Source: Bacteroidaceae bacterium
GTDB lineage: Bacteria; Bacteroidota; Bacteroidia; Bacteroidales; Bacteroidaceae
Direction of reading: 5' to 3'
Assembly: GCA_017631315.1 (NCBI GenBank)
Contig: JAGBTN010000017.1
Coordinates: 248,001 to 312,000 of the forward strand
Length of the DNA: 64,000 bases
Part shown: positions 45,383 through 54,224 of the stretch, in pieces
How positions within the stretch are numbered: position 1 is the stretch's first letter
Layout: every line of letters starts with the position of its first letter
Made by a program: the position numbers and the translations under genes
Notes under the pieces: generated by a model
Seen by the model: the letters and a program-made list of their open reading frames with translations, nothing else
The model's database searches: none
What the model was told of the DNA's origin: nothing

Positions 45383-46057
45383 ATGGTATTTTCTGTGAAG
45401 TATATTTCGAGATTTGTTTTATGTTTGTTGTTTTGTTCCTTGGGTATGCGGGGGCAGAACCACAGTCATTCGGCGGATGGTTTTGTGTGGAGTGAGATTC
45501 CGGATTCTGTCTGGCAACTGATGCAGGGCAAGTCTTATTGTGACAATCAATATGTGGGTCGGAAGGATTTGTGTTATGTTCGTGTTCTCCATTGCGACCA
45601 CGAGGGCAGAACGCACTCGGGGGAGATGGTTGTGAGCAAGAAGATTGCCGAAAGGGTGGTGGAGATTTTCCGGATTCTCTACGAGGAGAAGTATCCCATT
45701 GAGCGTATGGTGTTGCCGGATGTCTATGGTGCCGACGACGAGAAGCAGATGCAGGCCAACAACACTTCGTGTTTCTGCTACCGAAAGATGACTGGCGGAA
45801 AGATGCTATCGAAGCATGCTCGTGGTTTGGCTATCGACATCAATCCTCTCTACAACCCATATTGCAAGGTACGTCGTGATGGTACTCGTCTGGTGAAGCC
45901 TGCTAATGCTGTGCCTTACTGCGACCGGAGGAAGTCCTTCCCATACATGGTGAAACGTCACGACCTGGCTTACAAACTCTTTACCGAACGTGGGTTTGTG
46001 TGGGGAGGAGACTGGAAATCCTTGAAGGACTATCAGCACTTCGAATTGAAAGAGTAG
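45383..46057 (+). CDS. Secreted M15-family D-Ala-D-Ala carboxypeptidase-like protein
   Basis: 224 residues. A signal peptide (ISRFVLCLLFCSLGMRG) precedes a metallopeptidase domain with the zinc signature SKHARGLAIDINPLYNPY (His and Asp ligands) and the C-terminal GGDWKSLKDYQHFEL (catalytic Glu/Asp and last His). It belongs to the VanY/M15C-like group that trims peptide stems of peptidoglycan; L-Ala-D-Glu endopeptidase specificity is possible. It is followed by array 9. Confidence 0.88.
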   Translation: MVFSVKYISRFVLCLLFCSLGMRGQNHSHSADGFVWSEIPDSVWQLMQGKSYCDNQYVGRKDLCYVRVLHCDHEGRTHSGEMVVSKKIAERVVEIFRILYEEKYPIERMVLPDVYGADDEKQMQANNTSCFCYRKMTGGKMLSKHARGLAIDINPLYNPYCKVRRDGTRLVKPANAVPYCDRRKSFPYMVKRHDLAYKLFTERGFVWGGDWKSLKDYQHFELKE

Positions 46058-46097
46058 GGGTGTCGGTTTCGGAGTCTATGGGGGTGACAGAAAACAT

Positions 46098-46185
46098 CTA
46101 CTGCCAAGTCGGGCAAAAAGGTTAACCTTTCCGTGCAACTTGGCAGTAGATGTTGGCCAATCAGGCAGTAGATGTTTTCAGGTTC
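46098..46185 (+). repeat. 22-bp phased array 9 (mixed GGTTAACC and GGCAGTAGATGTT units) with 16-bp inverted repeat
   Basis: Units at 46098, 46120, 46142 and 46164: a reversed CTACTGCCAAGT unit, one GGTTAACC unit, and two GGCAGTAGATGTT units, still 22 nt apart. ACATCTACTGCCAAGT (46094-46109) is the perfect complement of 46138-46153, so the array forms a hairpin with the GGTTAACC unit in its loop. It lies between convergent genes and may terminate both. Confidence 0.8.
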
Positions 46186-46241
46186 GGCACAAGGCGTTTG
46201 TTCTTATCTGCTGCGCCATGTGTGTGTTACCTGTACCGATG

Positions 46242-47150
46242 TCAGCGGAGGAACTTCTTTCCGTTCTTGATATAGATGCCCTTCTTGACATGGCCGACCT
46301 TGCGTCCGCTCAAATCATATATGGCCTCCGAGTTGTCTTTTTGCAGGATAACCTCCATGCCTGTCGGGCCGTCGCCGGCAGCTGCGCTGCCAAGATATTC
46401 GGCTTGAACCGTCTCGCGGAAGACATCGACACGAATGTGATAGTAACCCTCCCTGGTGACACTCCATTTGTGATCGATGGCGCCGCCCGTGAGTATCTGC
46501 GTGCTTTGAAGAATATCCTCGTCGGAATTGAAGGGATGCAACACCTTTGGTTCCCACGCATTCTGCCCCTGGAACTTGAAACGCCTTGACTCGCCGAACT
46601 CGGGGCGCTCGCGCAGTTCGCCCGTCCAGTCCCACGTGCAGACCTCATTCTCGTCTCTCGTGAAAGGCAAGAATGTGTATGTCACCCATCCACACTCCGT
46701 TGCACCGCCAACAATGAAGAGTTCGTTCCATGGCCGAAAGAGTTCGCCCGTCAAGGTCTTGGCATTCATGTCGATAGTGATACGGTAAACATCCTCCGTC
46801 AGTGGCACAACCCAATGGCTCGAGGCAGAGTCGCGGACAAGAGTGAATGGCGTAGGGCCGGTAACGGCATAAGCGTCCTCGAAAGTCGGCTTGATGTATC
46901 GCACCGAAATACCCTTCGGCACCTCCATGTTACGGAATGTAAGCGTACCACCCTCAATAAGGCGGCCGGTATATTTATACTGCCTGTTGGGGAAAGCCGT
47001 CAGCTCCTGAATACCACCAGGCACAGCCGTACCAACAGCCCAATAGCGGTCTTGGGCAAACCCCGTGCTGCCGTACATGAATAGCACAGAAGCAAAGAAC
47101 ACAAAAAGAACCTTCGACATGGAATTTATAGCGTGGATTTCTTTCATCAT
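46242..47150 (-). CDS. SusE/SusF-like secreted glycan-binding protein with sorting-like tail
   Basis: 302 residues. A signal peptide (VLFVFFASVLFMYGSTGFA) precedes two related beta-sandwich units. The second begins ELFIVGGATECGWV, the typical entry of SusE/F starch-binding domains; the first starts at about YWAVGTAVPGGI. The end, AIYDLSGRKVGHVKKGIYI, is a Por/T9SS-like tail. It probably binds alpha-glucans outside the cell. Its ATG overlaps the GH31 stop by 4 nt, so it is coupled to a glucosidase. Confidence 0.75.
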   Translation of the reverse strand: MMKEIHAINSMSKVLFVFFASVLFMYGSTGFAQDRYWAVGTAVPGGIQELTAFPNRQYKYTGRLIEGGTLTFRNMEVPKGISVRYIKPTFEDAYAVTGPTPFTLVRDSASSHWVVPLTEDVYRITIDMNAKTLTGELFRPWNELFIVGGATECGWVTYTFLPFTRDENEVCTWDWTGELRERPEFGESRRFKFQGQNAWEPKVLHPFNSDEDILQSTQILTGGAIDHKWSVTREGYYHIRVDVFRETVQAEYLGSAAAGDGPTGMEVILQKDNSEAIYDLSGRKVGHVKKGIYIKNGKKFLR

Positions 47151-49681
47151 GGCTTAAGGATTTTACGTGATACCGTAGCAGAACCTGCCCTGCAATTACA
47201 AATATATTCACCCTTTGGCAGTGAGGAGAGACTGATGCCGAAGCCCTCTGCCGAACTATGCTGAAGGCGAATCCATTGCTTGCCCTGCAAGTCATGAACC
47301 GTAACAACAAAGTCGGACTGCTCGCTGTCAACAAGAAGTCTTTCGTTGCGGCTGTCGTAACGCATCTCAAGGCCATTGCCGGCAATGCTCTGCAAACCGG
47401 TTTCAACCTCCTTCATGCGAATGACAATAGCCTCCGAACATGAGCGACTTGGCACATCAACCGTCAGACGACAAGTCTGTTCGTCGTACGACCAACTGCT
47501 CGTCTCGTTGCCATCAATACAAACACTGCTCGGTTCGCCCACAGAGAAAAACACCACCTTCCATGCTCTCTCCTCAGCCATCCCCGCAAAACTACCTTCG
47601 CGAGGATGAATGGTAAGAGTCGTTCCATCAACAGAATGCGTCTGTGTAAATCTCGTTGTAGCATATTCTCCGCTCTTGTAAGCCTCGCTGTCGCCCTGGT
47701 CCTCATAGAGTCTGCCCTCACCATCGTCGCCGGGAATAACCCAAAGCACAAGCGACGAAGGCTCCGACTTCAAGTGCATCACCTCCGGATTACAAGGAAT
47801 AATGCTGCCTTGACGAATGAAATAAGGAATTTCGGAAAGAGCATATTGGTCAACAATAGTGCGGCCACCATAAAGCATCCTGTTGCGACAAATGTCATAC
47901 CAACAACCCTCCGGCAACCAAGTCTTGCGCTCGCTCATGTCATTGCTGTTGACCGGCGTAGAAATAGGTGAAACAAGAATATCATCACCAAAAAGATATT
48001 CGTCCTCAACAGTATATGCTTTGTTCTCCTCCGGCCACTCATAATAAAGAGGACGGCAAATCGAAACACCAGTATCGTATGCCTGTCTGGCAGCATTGTA
48101 AATATAAGGAACAAGTGTATAACGCAGCTGGAAAGCATCTCTCTGCAAGTCGAAATTATGGAATTTCCAGACGCGACGCTCACAACTGCTTTGGCTCGAA
48201 CCATGTGTACGGAAGATAGGTTGGAAAACACAGAACTGCATCCAACGCAAAACCAGTTCCGGGTCTGTGCTTACCTCATTCGGTTGCAAATAACCTCCGC
48301 CGTCATGTCCCCAATAACCGAAGCAGACATTAGCAGCCGTAGCCGTAAAATAACTCTCGAATTGAAGCGTTCCAAAGGTGGCAAACGTGTCCCCGGAGAA
48401 ACCAATCGGGTAACGATGACTGCCCATTCCTCCCCAACGATGGAAGATAACAGGACGGCGGTCAGTCCTGTTCAACTTCATATCATTATAAAAAACATGG
48501 TTAAGCCAGAACGTTTGCCCAAGGCCGGGAATATAACTGCTTGTCAAATCCTGCTGCCAATCAATCCACCAGAAATCAACACCCTGCTTCTCGCGCACTC
48601 GCATCAAGTTCTTAAAGAATGTTCTATAAAAAGTAGAATCCTCCAATTGCCATGGAACAGTTGTTGCACTCGCATCAAGACCCATATCATTTCTTATTTT
48701 AGAAAAGTTCTCATCGCTGGAGCCGATGCCGTCTGCAGGATGGAGGTTAAGGGCTGTTCTAGTGTTATGAGCATGCATCCAATTCAAAAGAGTTGCAGGA
48801 TTAGGGAACAAAGATTTGTTCCATGTCCATCCTGTCCAGGAGTTTTGATGCCAATCGCAGTCAATCATCAAAACATCATGCGGCACATCTAGCGATTCCA
48901 TATCAAGAAGAAGCTGCTGGATGTCTGTATGTTTGTATGCCTGATACTTGCTATACCAATAGCCAAACATGAACTTTGGGGGAAGCGGCTGACGGCCTGC
49001 AATGCGGACATAATCGGCAAGAGCATCTTTATACTGATGGCCATAGCCGAAGAAATACCAGTCTATGGCATTCGTATCAAGAGGCTTGCCTATCCAAGGA
49101 ATGCCGTCGACCTCATTTTCGAAAGGGAACGAACGACTGCCGTCGCCACGTTGTGTACTTGGAGATTCATCGAGAATCGACCAACCACCACGCGAAAGCA
49201 ATCCCTTTTCAAGAGAAACACGATGGGTGTCGCCAATGTTTCCATCAAGTGTTCGCTGTGTTCCAAGCAGGTTTAGAGCATCATCTTTGCCGGGATACCA
49301 GAGGATTTGCCGTCCGTTCATCTGGAAAGTGATGCTCAAGATGTTGCTATTCTTGAACTGTTTTTGGATTTTATTACCAACTTTATAGCGTAATGTCAAT
49401 GAGTCGGTACGAATAATGAGGTAACTACCTTCGGTGGTACATGTATAGGCTGGCACCGGTAAGCGACGATTAACGACGGCAAAGGTGGCACGATCTTCAA
49501 ACTTTCCAGTAGAACTATATTGGATACGAATGAGTCTTGGCGTTAGAATCGTAAAGCGTGCATTGCCACTTGTAACAACAGCCTCTTCCTGTGCTACAGG
49601 ATTCCACTCTTCGTTTGCGTTGGCAACTGTAGTTGTCAGGCAAGAGAAGAGACAAATAACATATCGGATGAATTGCTTCAT
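47147..49681 (-). CDS. Secreted GH31 alpha-glucosidase-type glycoside hydrolase
   Basis: 844 residues. A signal peptide (IRYVICLFSCLTTTVANA) is followed by an N-terminal beta-sandwich and the GH31 barrel with MFGYWYSKYQAY, DVLMIDCDWH, the nucleophile Asp in DFWWIDWQQD, and the acid/base Asp in GFSGDTFATF. C-terminal beta domains end in VHDLQGKQWIRLQHSS and SSLPKGEYICN, again a sorting-like tail. It would release glucose or xylose from non-reducing ends of alpha-glucans; the exact specificity is not readable. It lies one base after the DUF1573 gene. Confidence 0.92.
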   Translation of the reverse strand: MKQFIRYVICLFSCLTTTVANANEEWNPVAQEEAVVTSGNARFTILTPRLIRIQYSSTGKFEDRATFAVVNRRLPVPAYTCTTEGSYLIIRTDSLTLRYKVGNKIQKQFKNSNILSITFQMNGRQILWYPGKDDALNLLGTQRTLDGNIGDTHRVSLEKGLLSRGGWSILDESPSTQRGDGSRSFPFENEVDGIPWIGKPLDTNAIDWYFFGYGHQYKDALADYVRIAGRQPLPPKFMFGYWYSKYQAYKHTDIQQLLLDMESLDVPHDVLMIDCDWHQNSWTGWTWNKSLFPNPATLLNWMHAHNTRTALNLHPADGIGSSDENFSKIRNDMGLDASATTVPWQLEDSTFYRTFFKNLMRVREKQGVDFWWIDWQQDLTSSYIPGLGQTFWLNHVFYNDMKLNRTDRRPVIFHRWGGMGSHRYPIGFSGDTFATFGTLQFESYFTATAANVCFGYWGHDGGGYLQPNEVSTDPELVLRWMQFCVFQPIFRTHGSSQSSCERRVWKFHNFDLQRDAFQLRYTLVPYIYNAARQAYDTGVSICRPLYYEWPEENKAYTVEDEYLFGDDILVSPISTPVNSNDMSERKTWLPEGCWYDICRNRMLYGGRTIVDQYALSEIPYFIRQGSIIPCNPEVMHLKSEPSSLVLWVIPGDDGEGRLYEDQGDSEAYKSGEYATTRFTQTHSVDGTTLTIHPREGSFAGMAEERAWKVVFFSVGEPSSVCIDGNETSSWSYDEQTCRLTVDVPSRSCSEAIVIRMKEVETGLQSIAGNGLEMRYDSRNERLLVDSEQSDFVVTVHDLQGKQWIRLQHSSAEGFGISLSSLPKGEYICNCRAGSATVSRKILKP

Positions 49682-49682
49682 A

Positions 49683-50120
49683 TCATTCCATTGTACCCTC
49701 TATGACGAGGCGAACCACTTCGTTTATAGCATTAGAGCGTATTGTTATGGTCTTTTGGAAGTGCCCAGGGAACTTGTCTGTACCGTCGTATGTTACATCA
49801 ATGACGCCCTTTTCACCTGCTTTTATTGGTTCTTTGGTATAAGAAGGTATGGTGCAACCGCAACTTGCGAAAGCCTGATGTATGATAAGTGGTGCAGTAC
49901 CTGTATTGGTAAAGGGGAATGAACAACGTACCAGGGGAGCAGATTTTGAGAACTTTCCGAAGTTGTGACGGAGTGTGTCGAAGGTTAGTTCTGCATAGTT
50001 TTCTGCTTTAGTGGTTGCTACAGCCTGAACTTCGCTGATGTTTACCTTTTGTTTCTTTGTTTGTGCCTGTGCTTGGAAACTGAGTGTTAAAGCAAGGGCC
50101 AGAAGTACTATTTTATTCAT
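49683..50120 (-). CDS. DUF1573 secreted protein
   Basis: 145 residues. A signal peptide (IVLLALALTLSFQAQA) precedes one DUF1573 domain with the signature FTNTGTAPLIIHQAFASCGCTIPSY and PIKAGEKGVIDVTYD (diagnostic ASCGCT and KAGEKG). The fold is an ASH/MSP-like beta sandwich of unknown function, common in Bacteroidetes. It leads the DUF1573-GH31-SusE/F-like run and has a TATCTTTG -7 box 28 nt upstream. Confidence 0.9.
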   Translation of the reverse strand: MNKIVLLALALTLSFQAQAQTKKQKVNISEVQAVATTKAENYAELTFDTLRHNFGKFSKSAPLVRCSFPFTNTGTAPLIIHQAFASCGCTIPSYTKEPIKAGEKGVIDVTYDGTDKFPGHFQKTITIRSNAINEVVRLVIEGTME

Positions 50121-50147
50121 TTTTTATGTATTAAGCATTATTTTTTG

Positions 50148-50155
50148 CAAAGATA
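50148..50155 (-). promoter_or_regulatory. -7 box of the DUF1573/GH31 operon
   Basis: TATCTTTG on the reverse strand 28 nt upstream of the DUF1573 start. Confidence 0.6.
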
Positions 50156-50260
50156 CGAAAAAGTTAATGGTTGTAAGACAAAGGGATAATGTTTTTTAGT
50201 CTTTTGAATGATATATGACAATAATTTCATTCTGTTAACTTTTAATTCTTAATTTCTTCG

Positions 50261-50268
50261 TATTTTTG
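50261..50268 (+). promoter_or_regulatory. -7 box of ruvC
   Basis: TATTTTTG, 24 nt before ATG 50293. A possible TTG start at 50266 lies inside this box, which favours 50293. Confidence 0.5.
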
Positions 50269-50292
50269 CAGGAAAATCAGTTAAGACATAAG

Positions 50293-50901
50293 ATGGAGCG
50301 TATTATTCTTGGCATTGACCCCGGCACCAACATTATGGGCTATGGTGTGCTTCGCACTGACGGAAAGAAGGTTGAGATGCTTGCTCTTGGTGTTATCGAC
50401 TTGCGTAAGGCCTCCGACCCTTACCTGAAGTTGGGCCATATCTACGAACGTGTTTGTGGAATCATTGAGGGTTATCTGCCCGACTATATGGCTATTGAGG
50501 CGCCTTTCTTTGGGAAAAACATACAGAGTATGCTCAAACTGGGTCGTGCTCAAGGTGTTGCCATTGCTGCTGCCATTCAGAGACAGGTGCCCATTACGGA
50601 GTATGCCCCTTCGAAGATTAAGATGGCGATTACGGGCAACGGCAATGCGAGCAAGTAACAGGTGGCCGATATGCTCCGCAGGATGTTGCATGTTGAGAAG
50701 GAGGAGATGGGTAAATTCCTTGATGCTACTGATGCTTTGGGTGCTGCCTACTGTCATTTTCTGCAAATGGGTAAGCCGGAAACGGAGCATAAGTATCGCA
50801 GTTGGGCTGATTTTGCAAATAAAAATAAAGAGAAGATTAGTTTCGGCTCTGCTTCTCCATGTGGCAAGAAACAAGAAGAAAACAAGAAAGAACGTGATTA
50901 A
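50293..50901 (+). pseudogene. ruvC: Holliday junction resolvase RuvC interrupted by an in-frame TAA
   Basis: The frame encodes RuvC from [19 protein letters not shown] through [22 protein letters not shown] to [12 protein letters not shown], then TAA at 50656-50658, then continues in the same frame as QVADMLRRML, FLDATDALGAAYCHF to the stop at 50901. The family has GNGxAxKEQV here, so a single G-to-T change of a Glu codon explains the stop. The 121-residue product keeps the first two acidic residues (Asp9, Glu in IEAP) but lacks the last two (DATD). Either the gene is inactive, the stop is suppressed, or there is a sequencing error. The rest of the frame shows no decay. Confidence 0.85.
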
Positions 50902-52467
50902 ATGGAAGCAGAAAAGGATTTCTCCGGCAATGGAATGGGGGAGAGGACTGTTATTGGGATAAAGAATGGTGTTGCTCGTCATCCGCTATGGCGAATGAAA
51001 GAGCCTATAAATCTGGAGATAAAGCGAGGCGAACAAGTTGCTGTTGTGGGCGACAACGCTGCCGGCAAGTCGCGTCTTATTGAGGTTCTGACCGGTCATT
51101 ATCCTTTGTTGCTCAACGAGGTGCATTATGATTTCTCGCCGAGTCGTCTTCGACTGGCAAGCGAGAACATGAAGTATATTACTTTCCGCGACTCGTATGG
51201 CGAGCAGGATGGTGCTTATTACTACCAGCAACGCTGGAATCAGCACGACATTGCCGACGACATGCCGACCGCCGGAGCACTTCTGCAAGACTTCTACGCC
51301 AAGGCCGATGCCACCATCGGGCATAGTCTTTCAGCCGAAGAACGCGAGCAAGAACAGATGCGACGCAATGCTGTCAGAGAGAAGTTATCTGAGATATTCC
51401 ACCTTACCATCCTTTCCTCTAAACTCATCATATCGCTCAGCAGCGGCGAACTCCGTAAGTTCCAACTGGCAAAAGCGCTGGGAACCAATCCGCGTGTACT
51501 CATTCTGGACAATCCTTTCATTGGCCTCGACGCTTCTACTCGCGAAGAACTTCGCCTGTTGCTCAGTACTTTGACCTGCGAGACCGACCTTCTGGTTATT
51601 CTTATCTTAAGCAAACGGAGCGACATTCCCGACTTCATTACGCACGTTCTGCCGGTAGAGGGTCTGCACCTCCTGCCTAAAATGACACGCGAAGCATACT
51701 TGCATGGTATGAAGGACGCGGAGGAGATGACGGAGGAACTCATGCTTCCACTGCAAACCTCTAACGACGAACAACTTGACAGCAGCCCCGAGAAGACACT
51801 TTTACACTTCAGAAATGTGAGCATCCGATACGGCGAGCGTACCATCTTGCAGCCGCTCGACTGGACTGTTCGTGAGGGGGAACGATGGGCATTGAGTGGC
51901 CCTAACGGTTCTGGAAAGAGCACACTGCTGAGCCTTGTCTGTGCCGACAATCCGCAAGCCTATGCCTGCGACATAGAACTCTTTGGGCACCGACGTGGTT
52001 CGGGCGAGAGTATTTGGGAGATTAAACGACACATTGGCTACGTCAGCCCCGAGATGCACCGTGCCTACTTGAAGGACATTCCTGCCATCGACGTTGTGGC
52101 AAGCGGACTGCGTGATACTGTAGGACTGTATGTCCGCCCCAAACCGGAACAAAGGCAGACGTGCATCGACTGGATGAATGTGTTTGGCATCTCGGCTTTG
52201 GCAGACACTTCGTTCCTGCACCTCAGCAGCGGCGAGCAACGCCTCTGCCTGCTGGCTCGTGCCTTCGTCAAAGACCCCGACCTCCTCATACTCGACGAGC
52301 CATTGCATGGCCTTGACGACAGAAACTGCAGCCTCGTGAAACAAATCATCGAGCAGTTCTGTCTGCGGCTAAAGAAGACACTGATTATGGTGACACACTA
52401 CGAGGAAGAACTGCCCAGGTGCATCACGCACAGACTCACCCTCAAGGCCTCTTCCGAAAAAGGTTAA
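50902..52467 (+). CDS. ModF-like protein with two ABC ATPase domains
   Basis: 521 residues and no membrane spans. Domain 1 has Walker A GDNAAGKSR, signature LSSGELRKF and Walker B VLILDNPFIGLD, with Asn where the catalytic Glu is expected. Domain 2 is canonical: GPNGSGKST, LSSGEQRL, LLILDEPLHGLD and the VTHYEEE switch. Tandem cytosolic ABC pairs of this kind resemble ModF/PhrA, whose role is uncertain. The ATG directly follows the ruvC stop. The stop codon TAA is the GGTTAACC core of array 10. Confidence 0.87.
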   Translation: MEAEKDFSGNGMGERTVIGIKNGVARHPLWRMKEPINLEIKRGEQVAVVGDNAAGKSRLIEVLTGHYPLLLNEVHYDFSPSRLRLASENMKYITFRDSYGEQDGAYYYQQRWNQHDIADDMPTAGALLQDFYAKADATIGHSLSAEEREQEQMRRNAVREKLSEIFHLTILSSKLIISLSSGELRKFQLAKALGTNPRVLILDNPFIGLDASTREELRLLLSTLTCETDLLVILILSKRSDIPDFITHVLPVEGLHLLPKMTREAYLHGMKDAEEMTEELMLPLQTSNDEQLDSSPEKTLLHFRNVSIRYGERTILQPLDWTVREGERWALSGPNGSGKSTLLSLVCADNPQAYACDIELFGHRRGSGESIWEIKRHIGYVSPEMHRAYLKDIPAIDVVASGLRDTVGLYVRPKPEQRQTCIDWMNVFGISALADTSFLHLSSGEQRLCLLARAFVKDPDLLILDEPLHGLDDRNCSLVKQIIEQFCLRLKKTLIMVTHYEEELPRCITHRLTLKASSEKG

Positions 52468-52549
52468 CCATTATTGCCAAATACCTTAACCATTATGGGC
52501 AGAAAGGTTAAGCATTATTACCAAAAGGCTTAACCTTTTTCCCCAACTC
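52462..52549 (+). repeat. 22-bp phased array 10 (GGTTAACC family, 4 units) overlapping a stop codon
   Basis: Units at 52462, 52484, 52506 and 52528, starting GGTTAACC, CCTTAACC, GGTTAAGC and GCTTAACC. The first unit begins inside the ABC gene: its last Gly codon GGT and stop TAA are the unit's first six bases. Confidence 0.88.
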
Positions 52550-52565
52550 AATACAGGCAGAAAAC

Positions 52566-52598
52566 AAACCCGCCCATGCACTGCGGACGGACGGGTTT
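52566..52598. terminator. Terminator hairpin between convergent ABC and DUF4923 genes
   Basis: AAACCCGCCC pairs with GGACGGGTTT (9 of 10) around a 13-nt loop, with A/T-rich flanks on both sides. Confidence 0.75.
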
Positions 52599-52635
52599 AT
52601 TTGTTTATGAATAAAGCCATTACGGCTTTGTGGGT

Positions 52636-53292
52636 TTACTTCGTCATCGCCCAGCCAAGTTTCAAGCCCGAATAGCTGTTGAGCAAAGAAGAAAGTGTGC
52701 TGGTGCTCTTCGAAGAAATCGATGTGGCAACGTTCAGCAACTTGTCTGCCTCGAAAAGCATGAGCAACTGGCCGCCCTGAACGGAAACAGTACAAGTCAT
52801 CTTGCCTACACCGAAAGCACCGGTCAGAGTCATCTTGTGTGTGTTGGTGTCGTAAGCATAAGTGCCATTGTAGGACTTCGAACCAACTGTAAGCGTGCAA
52901 GTATTGTCGCTGTTGAGCGTAAGGGTTGACTTGCCGGCACTGAAACCATACTTGGAAAGCTGATCGCCAAGTTTCTGCTCGAGGTTACTGCTTACCACTT
53001 GTCCGCCAATCTGCGAAAGGATATTCTCGCTCTCGAACACCACCTTCGGTCCGGAATACACCCATGTGCCAACAAGAGACTGCTGAGAAGTGGTGTTACC
53101 CAAGATGCTGCTCAACAAATTACCCAGCAAACCAGTGCCCGTCTGTTGCAGAGAACCTGTCAACAAATTGCCGGGAGCAGTAGCGTTCGCATTAGTGTTA
53201 GTCGCATTTCCCATAGTGCCAAGACCACAAGATGCGAGTGAAAGACTTGCAGCAACAATGGCTGCATACATACAAAACTTATTCATAATCAA
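52636..53292 (-). CDS. DUF4923 lipoprotein
   Basis: 218 residues (a start six bases later is equally likely). The lipobox is SLASCG (Cys22), then a Thr/Asn-rich linker. The globular part begins LVGTWVYSGPKVVFESENIL and contains the strand-rich STLTLNSDNTCTLTVGSKSY, then GTYAYDTNTHKMTLT, the hallmark of the DUF4923 family of Bacteroidetes lipocalin-like lipoproteins. Its function is unknown. It is 15 nt after rluA and may end the long lon operon at the 52566-52598 hairpin. Confidence 0.88.
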   Translation of the reverse strand: MIMNKFCMYAAIVAASLSLASCGLGTMGNATNTNANATAPGNLLTGSLQQTGTGLLGNLLSSILGNTTSQQSLVGTWVYSGPKVVFESENILSQIGGQVVSSNLEQKLGDQLSKYGFSAGKSTLTLNSDNTCTLTVGSKSYNGTYAYDTNTHKMTLTGAFGVGKMTCTVSVQGGQLLMLFEADKLLNVATSISSKSTSTLSSLLNSYSGLKLGWAMTK

Positions 53293-53307
53293 TAGATATA
53301 TAATATA

Positions 53308-54222
53308 TTAGTTATCCTTAACCTGGAACAATCTCGTAAAATTAGTGGGGTGGGGCGTATCGAACTTCATCAGTTCGCCCGTACGAGGATGATAGAAATG
53401 AAGACGGAAAGCATGCAGAGCAAGCCTGCGAACAGGATTTTGGCCATTTCCATACTTGACGTCGCCAGCCACAGGGTAGCCCAAATCCTTCATGTGCACA
53501 CGAATCTGGTTCTTACGCCCCGTTTCGAGCCTCATCTCTGCCAATGTAAAACGCCCGTTGGTAGCAACACGACGATAATGAGTAATAGCCTCCTTGCCGC
53601 CATTGTCCGTAGGACTGCTGTATGTAACGTAAGCCTTATTGTCCTTCAGCCACGAGCGTACAGTGCCGCCTTCCTGCTCCATTTCGCCACAAAGAACAGC
53701 CACATAACGGCGATCGAAAACAATGTTGTGCCAGTCGGCCTCAAACAACTTGCGTATCTCCATGTTCTTCGCATAAACCATCAAGCCGCTTGTTTCCTTG
53801 TCGAGCCTGTGGACAACATGAGCCGTACAAGAAAAATGGCGCGACTTGAAATACTCATCGAGTATCGTCTTCACACAATACTGTCCCGGAGCAGAAGCCA
53901 TGCTGAGAATTCCCTCCGACTTCACGATGACAATAAGGTCTTTATCCTCGTAAATAATCTTCACGAACTTATTCACAAGCTCCGTGCTGCGCTTATGTCT
54001 ACTAACGAGAACCGACTGACCACGACTGAGCATGAAGTCGTACTGAGTAACCAGTTGACGGTCAACCATCACGGCATGGCCTTGCAACAAGTCCTTCACT
54101 CTGTTACGACTAATACCACTCATCTCCTTCATGAGGAACTCCATGAGAGGCATCTCTTCCTTTACGGACAACTGAATGTATTTGCTGGCGGCATACTGCT
54201 CGCCGGTTAAATGACGTGCCAT
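53308..54222 (-). CDS. RluA-family RNA pseudouridine synthase
   Basis: 304 residues. An N-terminal S4 RNA-binding domain (PLMEFLMKEMSGISRNRVKDLL) precedes the catalytic domain with HRLDKETSGLMVYAKN, which has the catalytic Asp, plus KNQIRVHMKDLGYPVAGDVKYG. It isomerises uridines in 23S rRNA or tRNA; which site cannot be read. It starts 2 nt after the DEAD helicase stop, so both are in one operon. Confidence 0.93.
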   Translation of the reverse strand: MARHLTGEQYAASKYIQLSVKEEMPLMEFLMKEMSGISRNRVKDLLQGHAVMVDRQLVTQYDFMLSRGQSVLVSRHKRSTELVNKFVKIIYEDKDLIVIVKSEGILSMASAPGQYCVKTILDEYFKSRHFSCTAHVVHRLDKETSGLMVYAKNMEIRKLFEADWHNIVFDRRYVAVLCGEMEQEGGTVRSWLKDNKAYVTYSSPTDNGGKEAITHYRRVATNGRFTLAEMRLETGRKNQIRVHMKDLGYPVAGDVKYGNGQNPVRRLALHAFRLHFYHPRTGELMKFDTPHPTNFTRLFQVKDN

Positions 54223-54224
54223 GG

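Noticed and set aside
4024..52549. The GGTTAACCATTAT arrays as CRISPR arrays
   Set aside because: The repeat (13 nt) and spacer (9 nt) are far shorter than any CRISPR, most arrays have four units, arrays recur every few kilobases, and no cas gene is present.
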